Assembly: GCA_051294375.1 (NCBI GenBank)
Contig: CM119269.1
Coordinates: forward strand, 17,098,265 to 17,162,264
From: Paraspadella gotoi
Taxonomy: Eukaryota > Chaetognatha
DNA length: 64,000 nucleotides
Reading direction: 5' to 3'
Part shown: positions 50,301 through 61,394 of the stretch, piece after piece
Numbering within the stretch: the first letter of the stretch is position 1
Layout: every line of letters starts with the position of its first letter
The notes under the pieces: model-generated
What the model saw: only the letters and a program-made list of their open reading frames with translations
The model's database searches: none
What the model was told of the DNA's origin: nothing
Translations under genes and position numbers: made by a program

Positions 50301-53159
50301 TCCCACCCAACCACCTCCAAAGCCGAGAAGACGTAAGACGACGTCAGATGTAAAGAGCAACCACCAAGGTTGGCTCCACAACGAGGACGATTAAATACGG
50401 ATAGTGAGTTATGTTGTCGCTCAACAGCAGACCAACGGCAAACCCGATGTGGGCCTCAACCCATCCACCCAACCTTCTATTCACCCAGTCAACAGTCGCA
50501 ACCAACCTATGACATCAACGCCTAACCCGGGAGCGCCAATGTTTATCATCGATCCCCCTGCTCGACACAAACCACACGCACATTTTCATTTCTGTTCAAA
50601 CCCATATGGATGACTTTTGCAGTGAGTATCAGGCTCTTGGAGTTCAGCAACAGAGCGATATGATTTTGGGTTAGAAGAATTGTTTCAAATGCCTGAACGG
50701 AACACCTAGCTAGCAATGCAGTTGGTAGTTCCAATGCACTTTTAGTAGAGCAATCATCATACAACTACATGGCGATGGCTCCGGTACTACGCCGATTTAA
50801 TCCTTACGACAAATACGCAACAATATCACGCCGACAGACGTTTGCACAGCCCACCTACTGTACGACAACCCCCGCCTTCACCCCTCCCTCTTGCCTCCCC
50901 ACTTCTTTATACCCCTTTCGGCCCAGCCCCAGCCCCTCTACAGGTGCCTGGTTGGCGAGGCGAACACTACAGTCAACGACGCGTGATATGGTGGTACCTT
51001 TGATCAAACTCAACCGATCCCACATGACGCGACAACCAGCCACCCTTCATCGCGGCTACGGACAGGCATACCTGCACGTGCTGTCGCCCAGCTGGAATCG
51101 ACCTTCGTCATCGTACCGGTGATATCGACGCAATGATAGTCAACTACCGCATATGATAGATAGTGGACTGTAACTCGATGTTCTATAAAGACAATGAACG
51201 TCGTGGGAAATTTAGAGGAAGTGCAGATGATATACGACCACGGCATGAGAACAGGAGCTCCGTTATACGATAACAATCACATTTCCGATATAGTCATCGT
51301 GATGAAGCCGCTGGGGATCTCGGATTCCGTCCCCAGGGAGGGAGCGCGAGGAACGTCACCGGCGTCCGCATGTTGGGAAACTGCTGGATCGGAGGACGAC
51401 GCCCCCCTTGTAATGAAGATGTGGCCGGAAAACCACATCTGCGAAGGGGTTTTCAATTCCCCAATTCCCTGCACAAGGAAGGTTGGAATGCTCTCGTCGC
51501 TGTCTACGGGATTTGCCTTATACTGTGGATCGGCGGGTGAGGTACGAGCGTGGCGCTGCAGAGTCAGCCGAAGTCGGCTGCATGAGCGACTTTGGTGGAC
51601 GCCGCGTGTGTGTTCCGCGGCGGCTGCCTGGGTGGCGTGACTGACACGAGAGTTGATCCACTATGCCCGTATCACTGCGAAATCAGTACATAGAAGAATG
51701 ACGAGAAAATACCAAGAAGATATATTCGACGCTTATCTTCATCGTGACTTTGTTCGGGCGCCAAGGTGGCAACAAATGTCGCATGCTGTTGAAGCTGGGA
51801 TGTGAGTACGCGGGGGGAACCGATGGAATCATGTCAACGCAGTGGTCTGGGGGGTTATTTGATGAGAAAGAAGGCAGTGGGTAGTTGGGTGTTAGCATGG
51901 GGCGGAGAGAGGTAGAGAGAAAGCCGTCTGAGAGGTGGTGTTGAACAGTAGAGATCTCTGGCAACCGATGCTCCATCTTGCAGTTCGTTCGCGAGAGTGG
52001 AGCGGAGTGGCGGTTCTTAGCGAGCAAGACCAAGAAACTGATCAAGAGTCATTAGGATGAGAGAAAAAGTGTTTGTGGAGAACGGCACCGCGCGAAAAGC
52101 GACGTCAATCAAGATCTCAAAGAAGAGAAACCGATTGACCCTTCCACTTTCACGTGTAGTACGACATGATTAAAAACAATAGTACGTATTTTCATTACTG
52201 CACGCGCAAGCGTGAAGGTAAGATGCTCTCAATGACGATGTTGTTGACTGGCCCAGACTACAGGACAAATTCTATGGCGTCATGTTACTGTTTTCGACGC
52301 ACAGAGTGCATTAGCCCGGATATTCGCGGATTTTCAGCCAGTATTTGTTGAGTGAAAACGATGTACATTGCTGTCCAATATTGGTGTGTTGAGGATGATT
52401 GCAGTACACAATTAGCCCTCTTTGAACTTAGTGTCCCTATTTTTGAATGCGAAAGAAGTCAGCGAATTGTGGAGCTAATGATAGCGTACTCCCAAAGACC
52501 CACGCGGGAGAGAAAAGCGGTGGGAGTGAGAAGGAGGAGAATTGCACAATGGAGGTATGTCGAGCGATTAAATTCGAGCCAATTCATATCGACCGATTTT
52601 CAGGATTCAATGCCCGACGAAGAAAACCACGTGCTCGCGAGATAAGAAGGCCTGATCTGAAAGCTCTATCGCGTCTGGGGTCGAGTTGACGAATGAAAAT
52701 GCTCTGTTGCCAAGTGTTCTAGGAAGACGAACCTGATAAGCGACGTACACAACCAAAACGTTTACTGATGGAAACATATAATTACGTGGAAAGTACGAAC
52801 GACCCCGAGATAAGTATGGGTGGTTGCATTTTCATTTTTTGATATTTATTTTTCCCCATGGCATTAATCAGGAAAAAAGTGTTTTAATACGTTGCTATCT
52901 ACAAAAGGACAATTTGTCTGTCTCTTACCGCCATGCCTGTACGATCACTGGCATCTTTGCCGTTTACGCTGAAAGGACGCAATTACTTCCAAGCCTGCGC
53001 AATACGATCTACAGCAACAGCGGACTGGGATTTCCCCTTCTGCCAATGACTCTCAGGACTTGATACCTGGCCGCAACAGTGAAAGTGCGCGACGAGGTGT
53101 TGGTAGTTCATCAAACTCCCGCGACTGGATCTGCCAACAAAGAGACGACGAACGATCCC
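47346..53159 (+). other. 5' interior of BEL element, gag/protease/RT not resolved
   Basis: 5.8 kb with only short open frames, none longer than 150 codons. No zinc knuckle, protease or clear RT block could be read with confidence. By position this should hold gag, protease and RT, broken by frameshifts. A weak resemblance to the Pao linker region occurs around 51,440-51,560. Confidence 0.45.
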
Positions 53160-53390
53160 GCGGAGCTTCACGTAGTTTTTTCGGACGCCAAGCCAATGTA
53201 GGGCTACGGCGTCACTATTTACGTAGAACTGTCCATGCCTACGAACGGAAAATCTCATGTTGCCTTATTATGTCCCAGGTTCCCAGTGACGCCTGGCCGA
53301 TCTCCTCCAAAAGGCGCTTCTCACCACAAACCGATCCCGAGATTGGACGGTTGACGCGTTGGCATGCCTCGGTCCAGAGATCTCGAACAC
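53160..53390 (+). pseudogene. BEL/Pao RNase H fragment, interrupted
   Basis: ELHVVFSDA (53,163-53,189), then an in-frame TAG (53,199-53,201), then GYGVTIYVEL. Further on come SHVALL and, after another disturbance, IPRL (about 53,333-53,346). This order (ELHVFSDAS, YG.v.Y, HV.L, IPRLEL) is the hallmark of the Pao/BEL RNase H region, where the Asp of SDA is catalytic. It is broken by a stop and at least one frame change, so it is non-functional as written. Confidence 0.8.
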
Positions 53391-54359
53391 ACCGTCGGTA
53401 GAGAGGATGACAAAATGGACCGGTTTGAATAAAGTTAGTATTGTGATCTATTCTGAAAAACGGTTTTTGAAACAAATTTTGATATGTAAGGTCTAAATTT
53501 GCAGCTCTTAAAAACCGTTACGCGAATTTAGGAATTAACGATTCACGGGATGGCGCTACGCGCCGCGACGGATGAAATATCCCGCTGACGATGCACGAGG
53601 TCTTCCTGCTGGTGACCCAAAAATCGCAACGTTTTCACAATGGCCCCGACGTCTTTGTGGCCCCAGGAAGCGGATGGCCGGAACAGAAGCTGTCCGCAAA
53701 CCACTCCCAGCAGAATTCCTTCTACGACTGAGCCGACGAAGATGTCGAGACTGGCCACTGGCATAATACGCTCAAACAAACATCCATGTAAACATTGGGC
53801 CCTTCGAGTCGCACGCCAATGTTCTGAACTCCATAAAAAACTCGTTTGATTGCGACGATTGAAACCACGGATCCACGAGATGGATTGAATGGGAAAAGCA
53901 TTGCGGCCAAGACGCAGATGCTAGACCAAGAAAGATAAAATAGGTTGACTTTAAAAGATTTAAGATGCAGAAATTATCCGAATGCCGAGCGCTGCCAGCT
54001 TGTGCTATTTTCCAACGAGTTACGCCAACTTCGAGTAGAAAAGATGTTCGCTCTCCGATGTAAGCTTGAGTTAACGAGACACGTTCTCCCACTGCGCCAG
54101 CTCAAACCATTTCTAGACCTGCGACGTTATACGATATTGCGCGGCCCGAATTGGGAAAGCTAATTTAGCTTATGAACGACGCCGACATCAATTGTTTGAG
54201 CCGAAGATTGGACGAAGTGATAGAGAGAGTCAGGTCCGCGATGGGGGTTCACGTGCAGAAGAGGCGCAGCGGCTGCGGGGGTTGGGACGGTATCGCGGTG
54301 ACCGGGCCGTGGATCCCAACACCGCGTAGTTGTCATGGGGTGTCGTGGTCAAATGCCGC

Positions 54360-54906
54360 CAGGTTTGAGCCGAGGGCTGTAGTGATGTGGCGTTCAGTTG
54401 TCAAAAGAATTTCCGACTCCGGCGGACCGCAAAACATGGGGCGAATACCCGGACGGGAGTCTGTGACGATTTGGAGAACCATTTCGGCAGTGGGCGTCGA
54501 CATCTTTTGGCCCATTCACGTGTCGTGGCCGGTGAGCGGCGCAGTGCCAAACGTTGGGTATCGTTTGTATACTGTGTTATAATCAAGGGCTATCCATCTA
54601 GAAGTTCTACCACGAACTTATCATCTTCTATCCTTTATAAATCTATTAATCCGCTATTAACTACCCTCGCCCTGGGACCGAAACAAATTTTTCGTGATAA
54701 CGGACACCAACTTACGGGGGTTCGAATCAGAGGTTGAAAGCGCATGTGAAAAAATGCGAGAACGAGCAGGTGCATATAAAAAATGGATTAGCAGTTACGG
54801 AGTCGATATGGGTTTTGGCCCTCCCCATGCCCCCTCAAGGAGAGAGTGTGAGAATTCGGTTCAACTCTACCAAAAAACTTTGACTCTCATTTTTGAAACA
54901 AAGTAA
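54360..54906 (+). pseudogene. BEL/Pao integrase, frameshifted
   Basis: Integrase core spread over two frames with at least two shifts. GRIPGRESV then VGVDIFWPIHV (first catalytic Asp, about 54,487-54,520); a second frame with RDNGHQLTG (second catalytic Asp, about 54,690-54,720); then back to the first frame with GVDMGFGPPHAPSRRECENS, where Glu is the third acidic residue. The GVDxFGP, DNG and PPHAP motifs are specific to BEL/Pao integrases. Upstream Cys/His pairs of the zinc domain are not clear. Confidence 0.82.
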
Positions 54907-57900
54907 ATCTTCAACTGAAGTCTACTGACGACGGCTGTGCTAGCGGTTAAGAAAGACATCCTGTAAATCGTCGAGCCCCTGACAAAACTCAAGCGAGACC
55001 CGCGTGCCGATTTGAAGCCCTGACGCCAGCCCCAAATTCTATCCTCAAGTGGTCTACGCACCATCAGTAAACATAATACGTTGCCGCCGAGAGTCATAGT
55101 TAACGCGCACCTCTGAGAAGTACTATGGAGTATTAGCGGACGACGTTTAAGCCGAGAATTTTGGGGAACGTACTACGAGTATGTTAGTAACGCTTCAACA
55201 GCAGCCAAAGTTGGCCAAAAAACGCAGGAAAATCGATAAGAGGATCAATTAGTCCTAATGGTGTACTATGCTTAAAATCATCGAGATCAATGGCGGTTAG
55301 CGCAAGTCATTGACGCATCCAGTGATAGCACGCACGTGCGACGCGTGCAAGTACGCATGCGGACATAAATCTTTGAACGCGACCGAAACAAACCGTCACC
55401 ATTGGAAATTTATTGATCTAAACTCATAAAAATATGTTCTTCTTTTTGCTGATTATTTCTGACTATGACTTGCTGTCATTTGTTATATATTTTTAAATAT
55501 AATTTGTTAAACTCATCAGTAAACGCCACTATTCTCGGATTCTTATTGCTTGGTTTCACAACTGATTTCTGTATAAAATCTCTCGTTTTAGAACAACATA
55601 AAGTGAGATCACGTTTCTTATTATTTCTGTTTTAAATGCACGTAACTAATTTTTTTTACTTTTCTACCCATACTCCAGTATGATTTCTTTTCTATTACAA
55701 TTAAAATCGCGAAACAAATATCAAACACGCAAACGAAGTTTCCTCCAGCTTTTGAATATACTCTCCTGGAATGCTGTGCACCCTGTTGTTGACGTTTCAC
55801 TCCATATGGCCCATGGGGAGAGCCTCTGCCTTGGATGCCCTTTGGACGTCGACGATTCTACCGTCAGTTATACGCCATCCTGGAGGAACTGCAATTCAAG
55901 AGACCATTATCAGAGAACTCCGAGCAGGGCGAGGCTGCGTGATATTCACCGCCCTGAATCCCCCGCCCAGAGAGCCTAAACATGTTTGCGGAGTAGAACA
56001 GACGAGGGCCATTACCGTCAACTATTTTCACCGTTACGATTTGGGCACCCAGAAGCCCGCTAATTCAGGTTCAGTCATCGATTGTTTAGGGACCTACAAG
56101 CGGATGTATACCAACATGATGACCCTCCATTCGGCTTCTTACGCCGCCCTAGCTCGGCCGACTTGCAACACAAGCGTTCTCGCAGTGTTCGGACGCCCAG
56201 TCCCCGTCTCTTTCCGTAGCCCTCTGCTGCCCGCTGCGTTCCTACGCCTTCCCCTCCTCGCGTCCGCTCGGCCCAGCCGGCGAGAACGTGTATTGTGAGG
56301 AAGGAGACGGAAGGCAGAACTGGTAAGTGCGCCAGGTTTGCGGCTCCAGCAGCAAAACCCTGCTGCAACACCTTAGCCGCAAAAGAAAGCATGATGCGCA
56401 TGAAGATGCACATCGAAAAGAGACTGGCGAAACGCGCGACATCGAATGTCAACAAGCCATCCGTAGTCCTCGTTCCATCTACAACCGTAGCTGATCCCAA
56501 ACCACCGACCGTTCCTAAAGCGCCTGATCACCCCTGATTCCATCACCGGCTCATACAACGCCCGATGGAACAGGAACATCACTTCGATGTTGCGAAACCT
56601 TCCATTACTCTCCGTCCCATTGTCCAGATTTCAACGCGATCAGACGTTCCTAGTGTAACACCGATTCTCCACCAAGAGCTGAGTCAGATCAAAGTAGAAG
56701 GAAGCAATGAAAAACGACGGAACAACAAACACGCAGAATAGAAAGTAGAAAGACGCAGGGTCCGTCGTGCCGGCCAAGATTAACGCGACCTTCGCCAGGC
56801 GTGCTGGGCCGCAGTGCCCATGCACACGACCGAATGCAACCTCAACGCCAGTACACGACTGTGAACCACACCCACCAGAGCCAGTGAGACGGAGTTCCTT
56901 TGATAGAAATGATAAAATATAATTCCACTTTAATTAAATCAGGACTAGATTAATTAACACGTTATCCCTCCCCTTTCCCTTTTCCCATTCGTATCTATTT
57001 TAGGGAGAAACGATTCACCTGACAATTGATGGAACAGGACATCAACGCTACGGTTTTCGCCGAGGCCCCGCCCGCGTTGGCTGGGCGAGAAGACCAGTCA
57101 ACGACAAGAGGGAAAAAGAGAATTTCGTCTCGGGATCAAGATTCGGGATCCGAGAACGGAAAACGGCGGAGGAGCAAGGGCCGCGCCTTCTGCACCCCCC
57201 AGCAAACCGTCTCTCCCAGCCAACGTCGACAAGCCGCATTTCAATTGGGGACTCCACAGCAGAGGCCTGAAAAAGCTCACCAACGCCACCTCGACGAACC
57301 AAGAGGCCCGTAAGAAATCCGCGGCAAATGAACAGAGGAATGAGGAAAGAACGATCATCGAGTACAAGGAAATGCGGAATAAACAATTTAAATACCCGGC
57401 AACTCCAAAGAAAGAAAAGGCCAACTGTACCCCGGCTCCGAGAAGAAACTACCCAGCGATAGATTCGGACGATTCCGTTTGTAGAGACGTGCCGGGAAGA
57501 GTTCCGTCAATACTGCAATTGTTTTCACGAACATTCACTCCTGAAAGCCGACAAAGGAAAAGACCGCCGCGCTTCCACCCCAGAAGAAGAAACCGTAAAC
57601 TTCCTACACCTCCGCCGGAGACAACACGGCTTGATGCTACGGGAAACCCCCGACGTGTTGTTTCCCCTCTTCCGTGACCCCACCTGACACGTCATTTACG
57701 ACTTCTGCTTTCTACAACGAACTGACATAGACAACGCTGACGAACCCTCCATCTTCCGCAGACGATTCCTTCGTCTCCGTACTATGCGAGGACTTTGTCC
57801 GCAGCCTACCGCCGCTGCGAAAAGGGATTTCCCGGCTCCCCTTTATCCATTTTATTACCCCGAGCGAGAACGGGCCCTTCTATGGCGAAGATGACCGGCG

Positions 57901-58859
57901 AGGAGATGAGGGAAGACGACGACGATCTTTTAAAAAAGCTCGCATTGTGCCCGGACACGCTGATAGGACAGTTGGCGGGCCACCAACGCTGATATTCAGA
58001 CCAAAAACCGGAACTGTTTACCGGAACCGAATTACGTAACAACGGAATAAAGTCTTGCTTTACGACTTGCTATGACTGTTCGACCTCAACGTAAAACTCG
58101 TTGGTTTGACAAGACAATCGCGAGGTGACCTGTTTGAAAAGACAAACAGCTTCAATTTTCTAGAGAGCTCAGCTCCACACGTAAAAAACAGGTAACAAAC
58201 GTTTTTTATTATAAGTAAAGTTTAAAATTTCGGTTGACTTTTTATCAAACGTGTTAAACCATTTGCGTCGTAATTGTTTTTTAGTTGATACGGTCTGTTT
58301 ATTTTGCTTAAGATTTACTTCATCTAATTTAGTTTTTTAATTCGATTTCATTGTTCACACGAAATTTATTTTCTTAAATTTGTATCACTGTCCTTTCAAG
58401 TAACGTTAAAAATCCGACGCACAGAATTTCGTAGGTTTCTATTCATTACAAGTTCATTTCGTTTCGTTTTATGACAATCAATGATCAAGAATAGTGAACA
58501 GTGTTAAAATGTTACAAATGATTACAGTAAAAAGAATAACAATGATTATAGGTTTCATTTTACATACTTATCATTACGTTTGCAGACGGGCCCATTTAAA
58601 AAAAAAAATTAATATAAAAAAATTAAATAGGACCATTTTTTTCCATTTAATCTTTCCATTTCATTTATTTTCCGTTTTCAAATCTTTCCCCATCCCTCTC
58701 TTTTTTTTTTTTTTTCTCATTTTATTCATTCTACTTACTTTCTATTTCCCTTTTCTTTATTTTCCTCATTTCATTTTTTCCCTTTTTCTACTTCTCCCCT
58801 TTCATCTTCTCTCGATTCACCTTCCCACGGGCATAAAGGGCGATTTTTCGGTTCCCTTA
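54907..58859 (+). other. 3' interior of BEL element, unassigned
   Basis: About 3.9 kb between integrase and 3' LTR, unusually long for BEL/Pao. Fragmented open frames include one at 55,771-56,298 starting with a short hydrophobic run (MLCTLLLTFHSIWP). I cannot assign any of them. An extra 3' gene, a nested insertion or noncoding sequence are all possible. From 58.2 kb it becomes AT/T-rich. Confidence 0.4.
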
Positions 58860-59523
58860 GGGAAGCCGGAGGTGGGGGGTGATGAGAGATTGCGCTGTTT
58901 TTTATTCATTTTTCTCATTATTTTGCTCATTTTATTTCCATTTATTGTCACGTTGAACTTTTTCTATACATTTCGGTCTGCTTTTTCTATACTCTTTTGT
59001 ATGCATTTCTTTTCCCTTTTTCAGGTCAGTTAGAGGAGTTACCTTGACCCGTCTCCAAACGGCTCCTTTACGGGCTATTGAAGTTCCTTCCGTCTTCATG
59101 TCAGCCCTTTACCGTCACCAACTTCCTAGATCAAAGGGCCACGAGAGACAGCCCACTGAGACACTGCAGCCCAGAGACTCGCGGGCAACAAGGAGGCACG
59201 CGAGGAGGCCACATGTCACTAAGCCTCAGACTCACTATGGACTTTCGTGACTCTTAGCAGAGACGGCGTCGCAAGGCTCGAACACCCTCGCCTTCAACGG
59301 GACTTGGGTTCCTTCGCAAGCTCCTTCGACTTTCCACACCGCTACACGGGGTCGCAGAGGCTGCGACGGTCTCCAAGGGGCGTCGGACACAGATCCTTGC
59401 GCCCACTTCCGTGAGGACGCGGAGGTGAAGACCAAGGTTCACCTCAGTAGTAGCCTGACGGGGTCGACACGCGAGGAGGCGTCACCCGAGACAGGTTGGT
59501 TCTGTGTTTTCTTCGACACAGAA
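58860..59523 (+). repeat. 3' long terminal repeat of BEL/Pao element
   Basis: Partner of 46,660-47,345. It is preceded by a purine-rich run (GGAAGCCGGAGGTGGGGGG, about 58,861-58,879) that could be the polypurine tract, in which case the LTR would begin with TGATGAG at about 58,880. It ends CTTCGACACA next to block R. Confidence 0.75.
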
Positions 59524-59524
59524 C

Positions 59525-59765
59525 CGCAATATGGACGGAAGCGTTTCAAAATATTTTTTTCTTACAATCCCTAAAAATCCTTTAAAAATGGGATTTTTTT
59601 ATTATTAAATTTTTCAATAAGTACTAAAGTCATATCGGTTTTCAATTGCTTTAAATTGTGAATTTTTAAAATAAAAAGTTAAGCGAAACGATTTGCCTTC
59701 GAAAAATCCGATCACTTTCTCTCCAATTTATATTGCCCATGAATGCCCTCCCAATAGCGATAAGT
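59525..59765 (+). repeat. Right flank of BEL insertion (block R)
   Basis: CGCAATATGGACG, CAAAATATTTTTTTC, AATAAGTACTAA, CATATCGGTTTTCAATTGC, GATTTGCCTTCG, CCAATAGCGATAAG. It is repeated at 60,065-60,315 with small indels. Confidence 0.85.
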
Positions 59766-59769
59766 TTAA

Positions 59770-59796
59770 TTAACTGGGGGGAAAGAGCAGAGAGAT

Positions 59797-59836
<40 letters not shown>

Positions 59837-59937
59837 AAAGTAGTTTCCGGGAAACATTGAAATCTCTCTTTTCCTTTTTATCACGCGGGATGAAATTCTC
59901 GAGGCCGGGAAAGAGAAAAAGGAAAAAAAGAGGTCGG

Positions 59938-59975
<38 letters not shown>

Positions 59976-60064
59976 TTCTTTCTCTCTTCTTATTTCCACT
60001 GCCTGCACTCCGGTGGGAGTTCGAAAATAAGTGCCTTCCTTTGTCACCCTCTCTTTATTTCGGC
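59770..60064 (+). repeat. Second copy of block L
   Basis: AACTGGGGGGAAAGAG through GTAGTTTCCGGG, CTCGAGGCCGG, AAAATAAGTGCCTTCC to TTTATTTCGG. It repeats 46,329-46,655 but continues directly into block R, with no LTR between. Confidence 0.85.
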
Positions 60065-60315
60065 TTGTTACAGCGCAATATGGACGAAGCGTCAAAATAT
60101 TTTTTTTCTCTTACAATCCCCTAAAAAATCCTTTAAAAATGGATTTTTTTTATTAAATTTTTCAATAAGTACTAAGTCATATCGGTTTTCAATTGCTTGT
60201 AAATTGTTGAATTTTAAAAATAAAAAGTTAAGCGAACGATTTGCCTTCGAAAAATTTCCGATCACTTTCTCTCCATATTTAATGCCTGTAATGCCTCCCA
60301 ATAGCGATAAGTTAA
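60065..60315 (+). repeat. Second copy of block R (apparent empty site)
   Basis: Follows the second block L through CTTGTTACAGCGCAATATGG. In the filled copy the LTR pair sits at this junction. So L-R here looks like the locus without the element. Confidence 0.82.
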
Positions 60316-61394
60316 TGAGCGCTAAAAGTTGTTTGATACAGTTAGTGCTTCAGTTAATAACACTATTGCTATCGGTACAGCCATCTCCGACGTCATTCAA
60401 TCATAGGTTCAACGCGAAAGAGAAAACCGCGTCCTCACAGGAAAATATTTCTTTTTTCTCCCTTTTTTTTTCTCTTTCTTCTTCACGGACCCTCCTGTTC
60501 GGTTCCGTTCTCCTCCTCTTCCTCTTCATCTTCGTCCTCCTCCTCTTCCTCCTCCTCCTTCTCCCAATGTGCCGCTCCCCGCCCGTCGTCCGCCCGAAAG
60601 TCGTCGTCATGGAGATCGTCGTCGTCGTCGTCGTCGTAAGATTGGAACCCATGGAACCGAATCGGACGTCGTATCGCTCGCGTTTCCTCTGTTTCCATTC
60701 CTCGGGCCTCGAGTACTTGTCGTCGTCGTCGTCGTTCTCGTCTTCCTCCTCCTCCTCCTCTTCCTCCTCCTTTCTCTTCTCCTCTAATGATCGGCCTCAT
60801 GAATCCATGAGTTTTAACTTCAGTTTTCCCCAAAAAAAACGTCCCGCGATTCGCACGCGCCTTCAGATTTCTTAACTTCGCGTTCTTGGCATGCGCCTTT
60901 GGTTAAATATGAAATAAAAAAGTTTATTTTAATATTTTATCGGTTCAATATTCTCATCTTAAAAGATTGTTTTCCTGACGGCGATTTTTATCAATTTCGA
61001 TTAAATTAATATGCGTGTACTTGAGAATCCGACTTTTTTTGTTTTTGAAAATTCGTTTATTCGTCTTTCATTGATTGTTTATCTGTGCTCTCTCCGTCTC
61101 GTTTTGCTCTCTCTCTCTGCTCATCTCTCTCGGTCTGTCTCTGCTCTCTGCTCTCTCGCGTCTCTCTCTGCTCTCTCTTCTCTCTCTCTCTCGTCATCTC
61201 TCTTCTCGTCTCTCGTCCTGCTCATCCCTCTCCTTCTCTCCTCTCTCTCTCATATATCAAACACTCCTCGCTGGCTCCTTTCTCCTCGTCACGATGCATG
61301 GAGACCATGCACCCTTCTCTCTCTGCACCATCGGGCGGGGCGTTGAGCGCCGAAGGCGTTTGGGCCTCTCTCACTTGGGCGCCGGCCTCCGCCG
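60316..61394. other. Upstream region of SKOR gene, CT and CTC/CGT repeats
   Basis: Contains CTC/TCC triplets (60,520-60,565), CGT triplets (60,600-60,640, 60,720-60,735) and interrupted CTCT (61,085-61,250). Asp/Glu-rich open frames on minus come from these. It could contain the 5' UTR or promoter of the SKOR gene. Nothing specific is recognised. Confidence 0.5.

Larger units (their letters stand above)
46660..59523 (+). mobile_element. Frame-broken BEL/Pao LTR retrotransposon
   Basis: A 12.9-kb element defined by two direct LTRs and, between them, recognisable RNase H and integrase stretches in the order expected for BEL/Pao (gag-protease-RT-RNase H-integrase). All coding regions show stops and frame changes, and no long open frame survives. 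The interior is GC-richer than its flanks and almost free of the CT/GA tracts that fill the rest of the window. Gag, protease and RT must lie at 47.4-53.1 kb but could not be resolved. A possible RT catalytic Asp-Asp (VEDD, 52,388-52,399) is only tentative. The decay may be age, or unpolished sequence, since the LTRs and the non-element flank copies differ by the same kind of indels. Confidence 0.82.

Noticed and set aside
50600-50660. YMDD-like string in the BEL element
   Set aside because: It would lie about 2.5 kb before RNase H, too far for an RT active site, and surrounding residues do not fit.
52388-52399. VEDD as the RT catalytic motif
   Set aside because: Distance to RNase H is plausible but neighbouring residues do not match the family well. 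Left as tentative and not listed as a domain.
55771-56298. Envelope-like gene in the BEL element
   Set aside because: Only a short hydrophobic start supports it. No fusion, Cys pattern or transmembrane anchor could be identified, so it is kept as an unassigned stretch.
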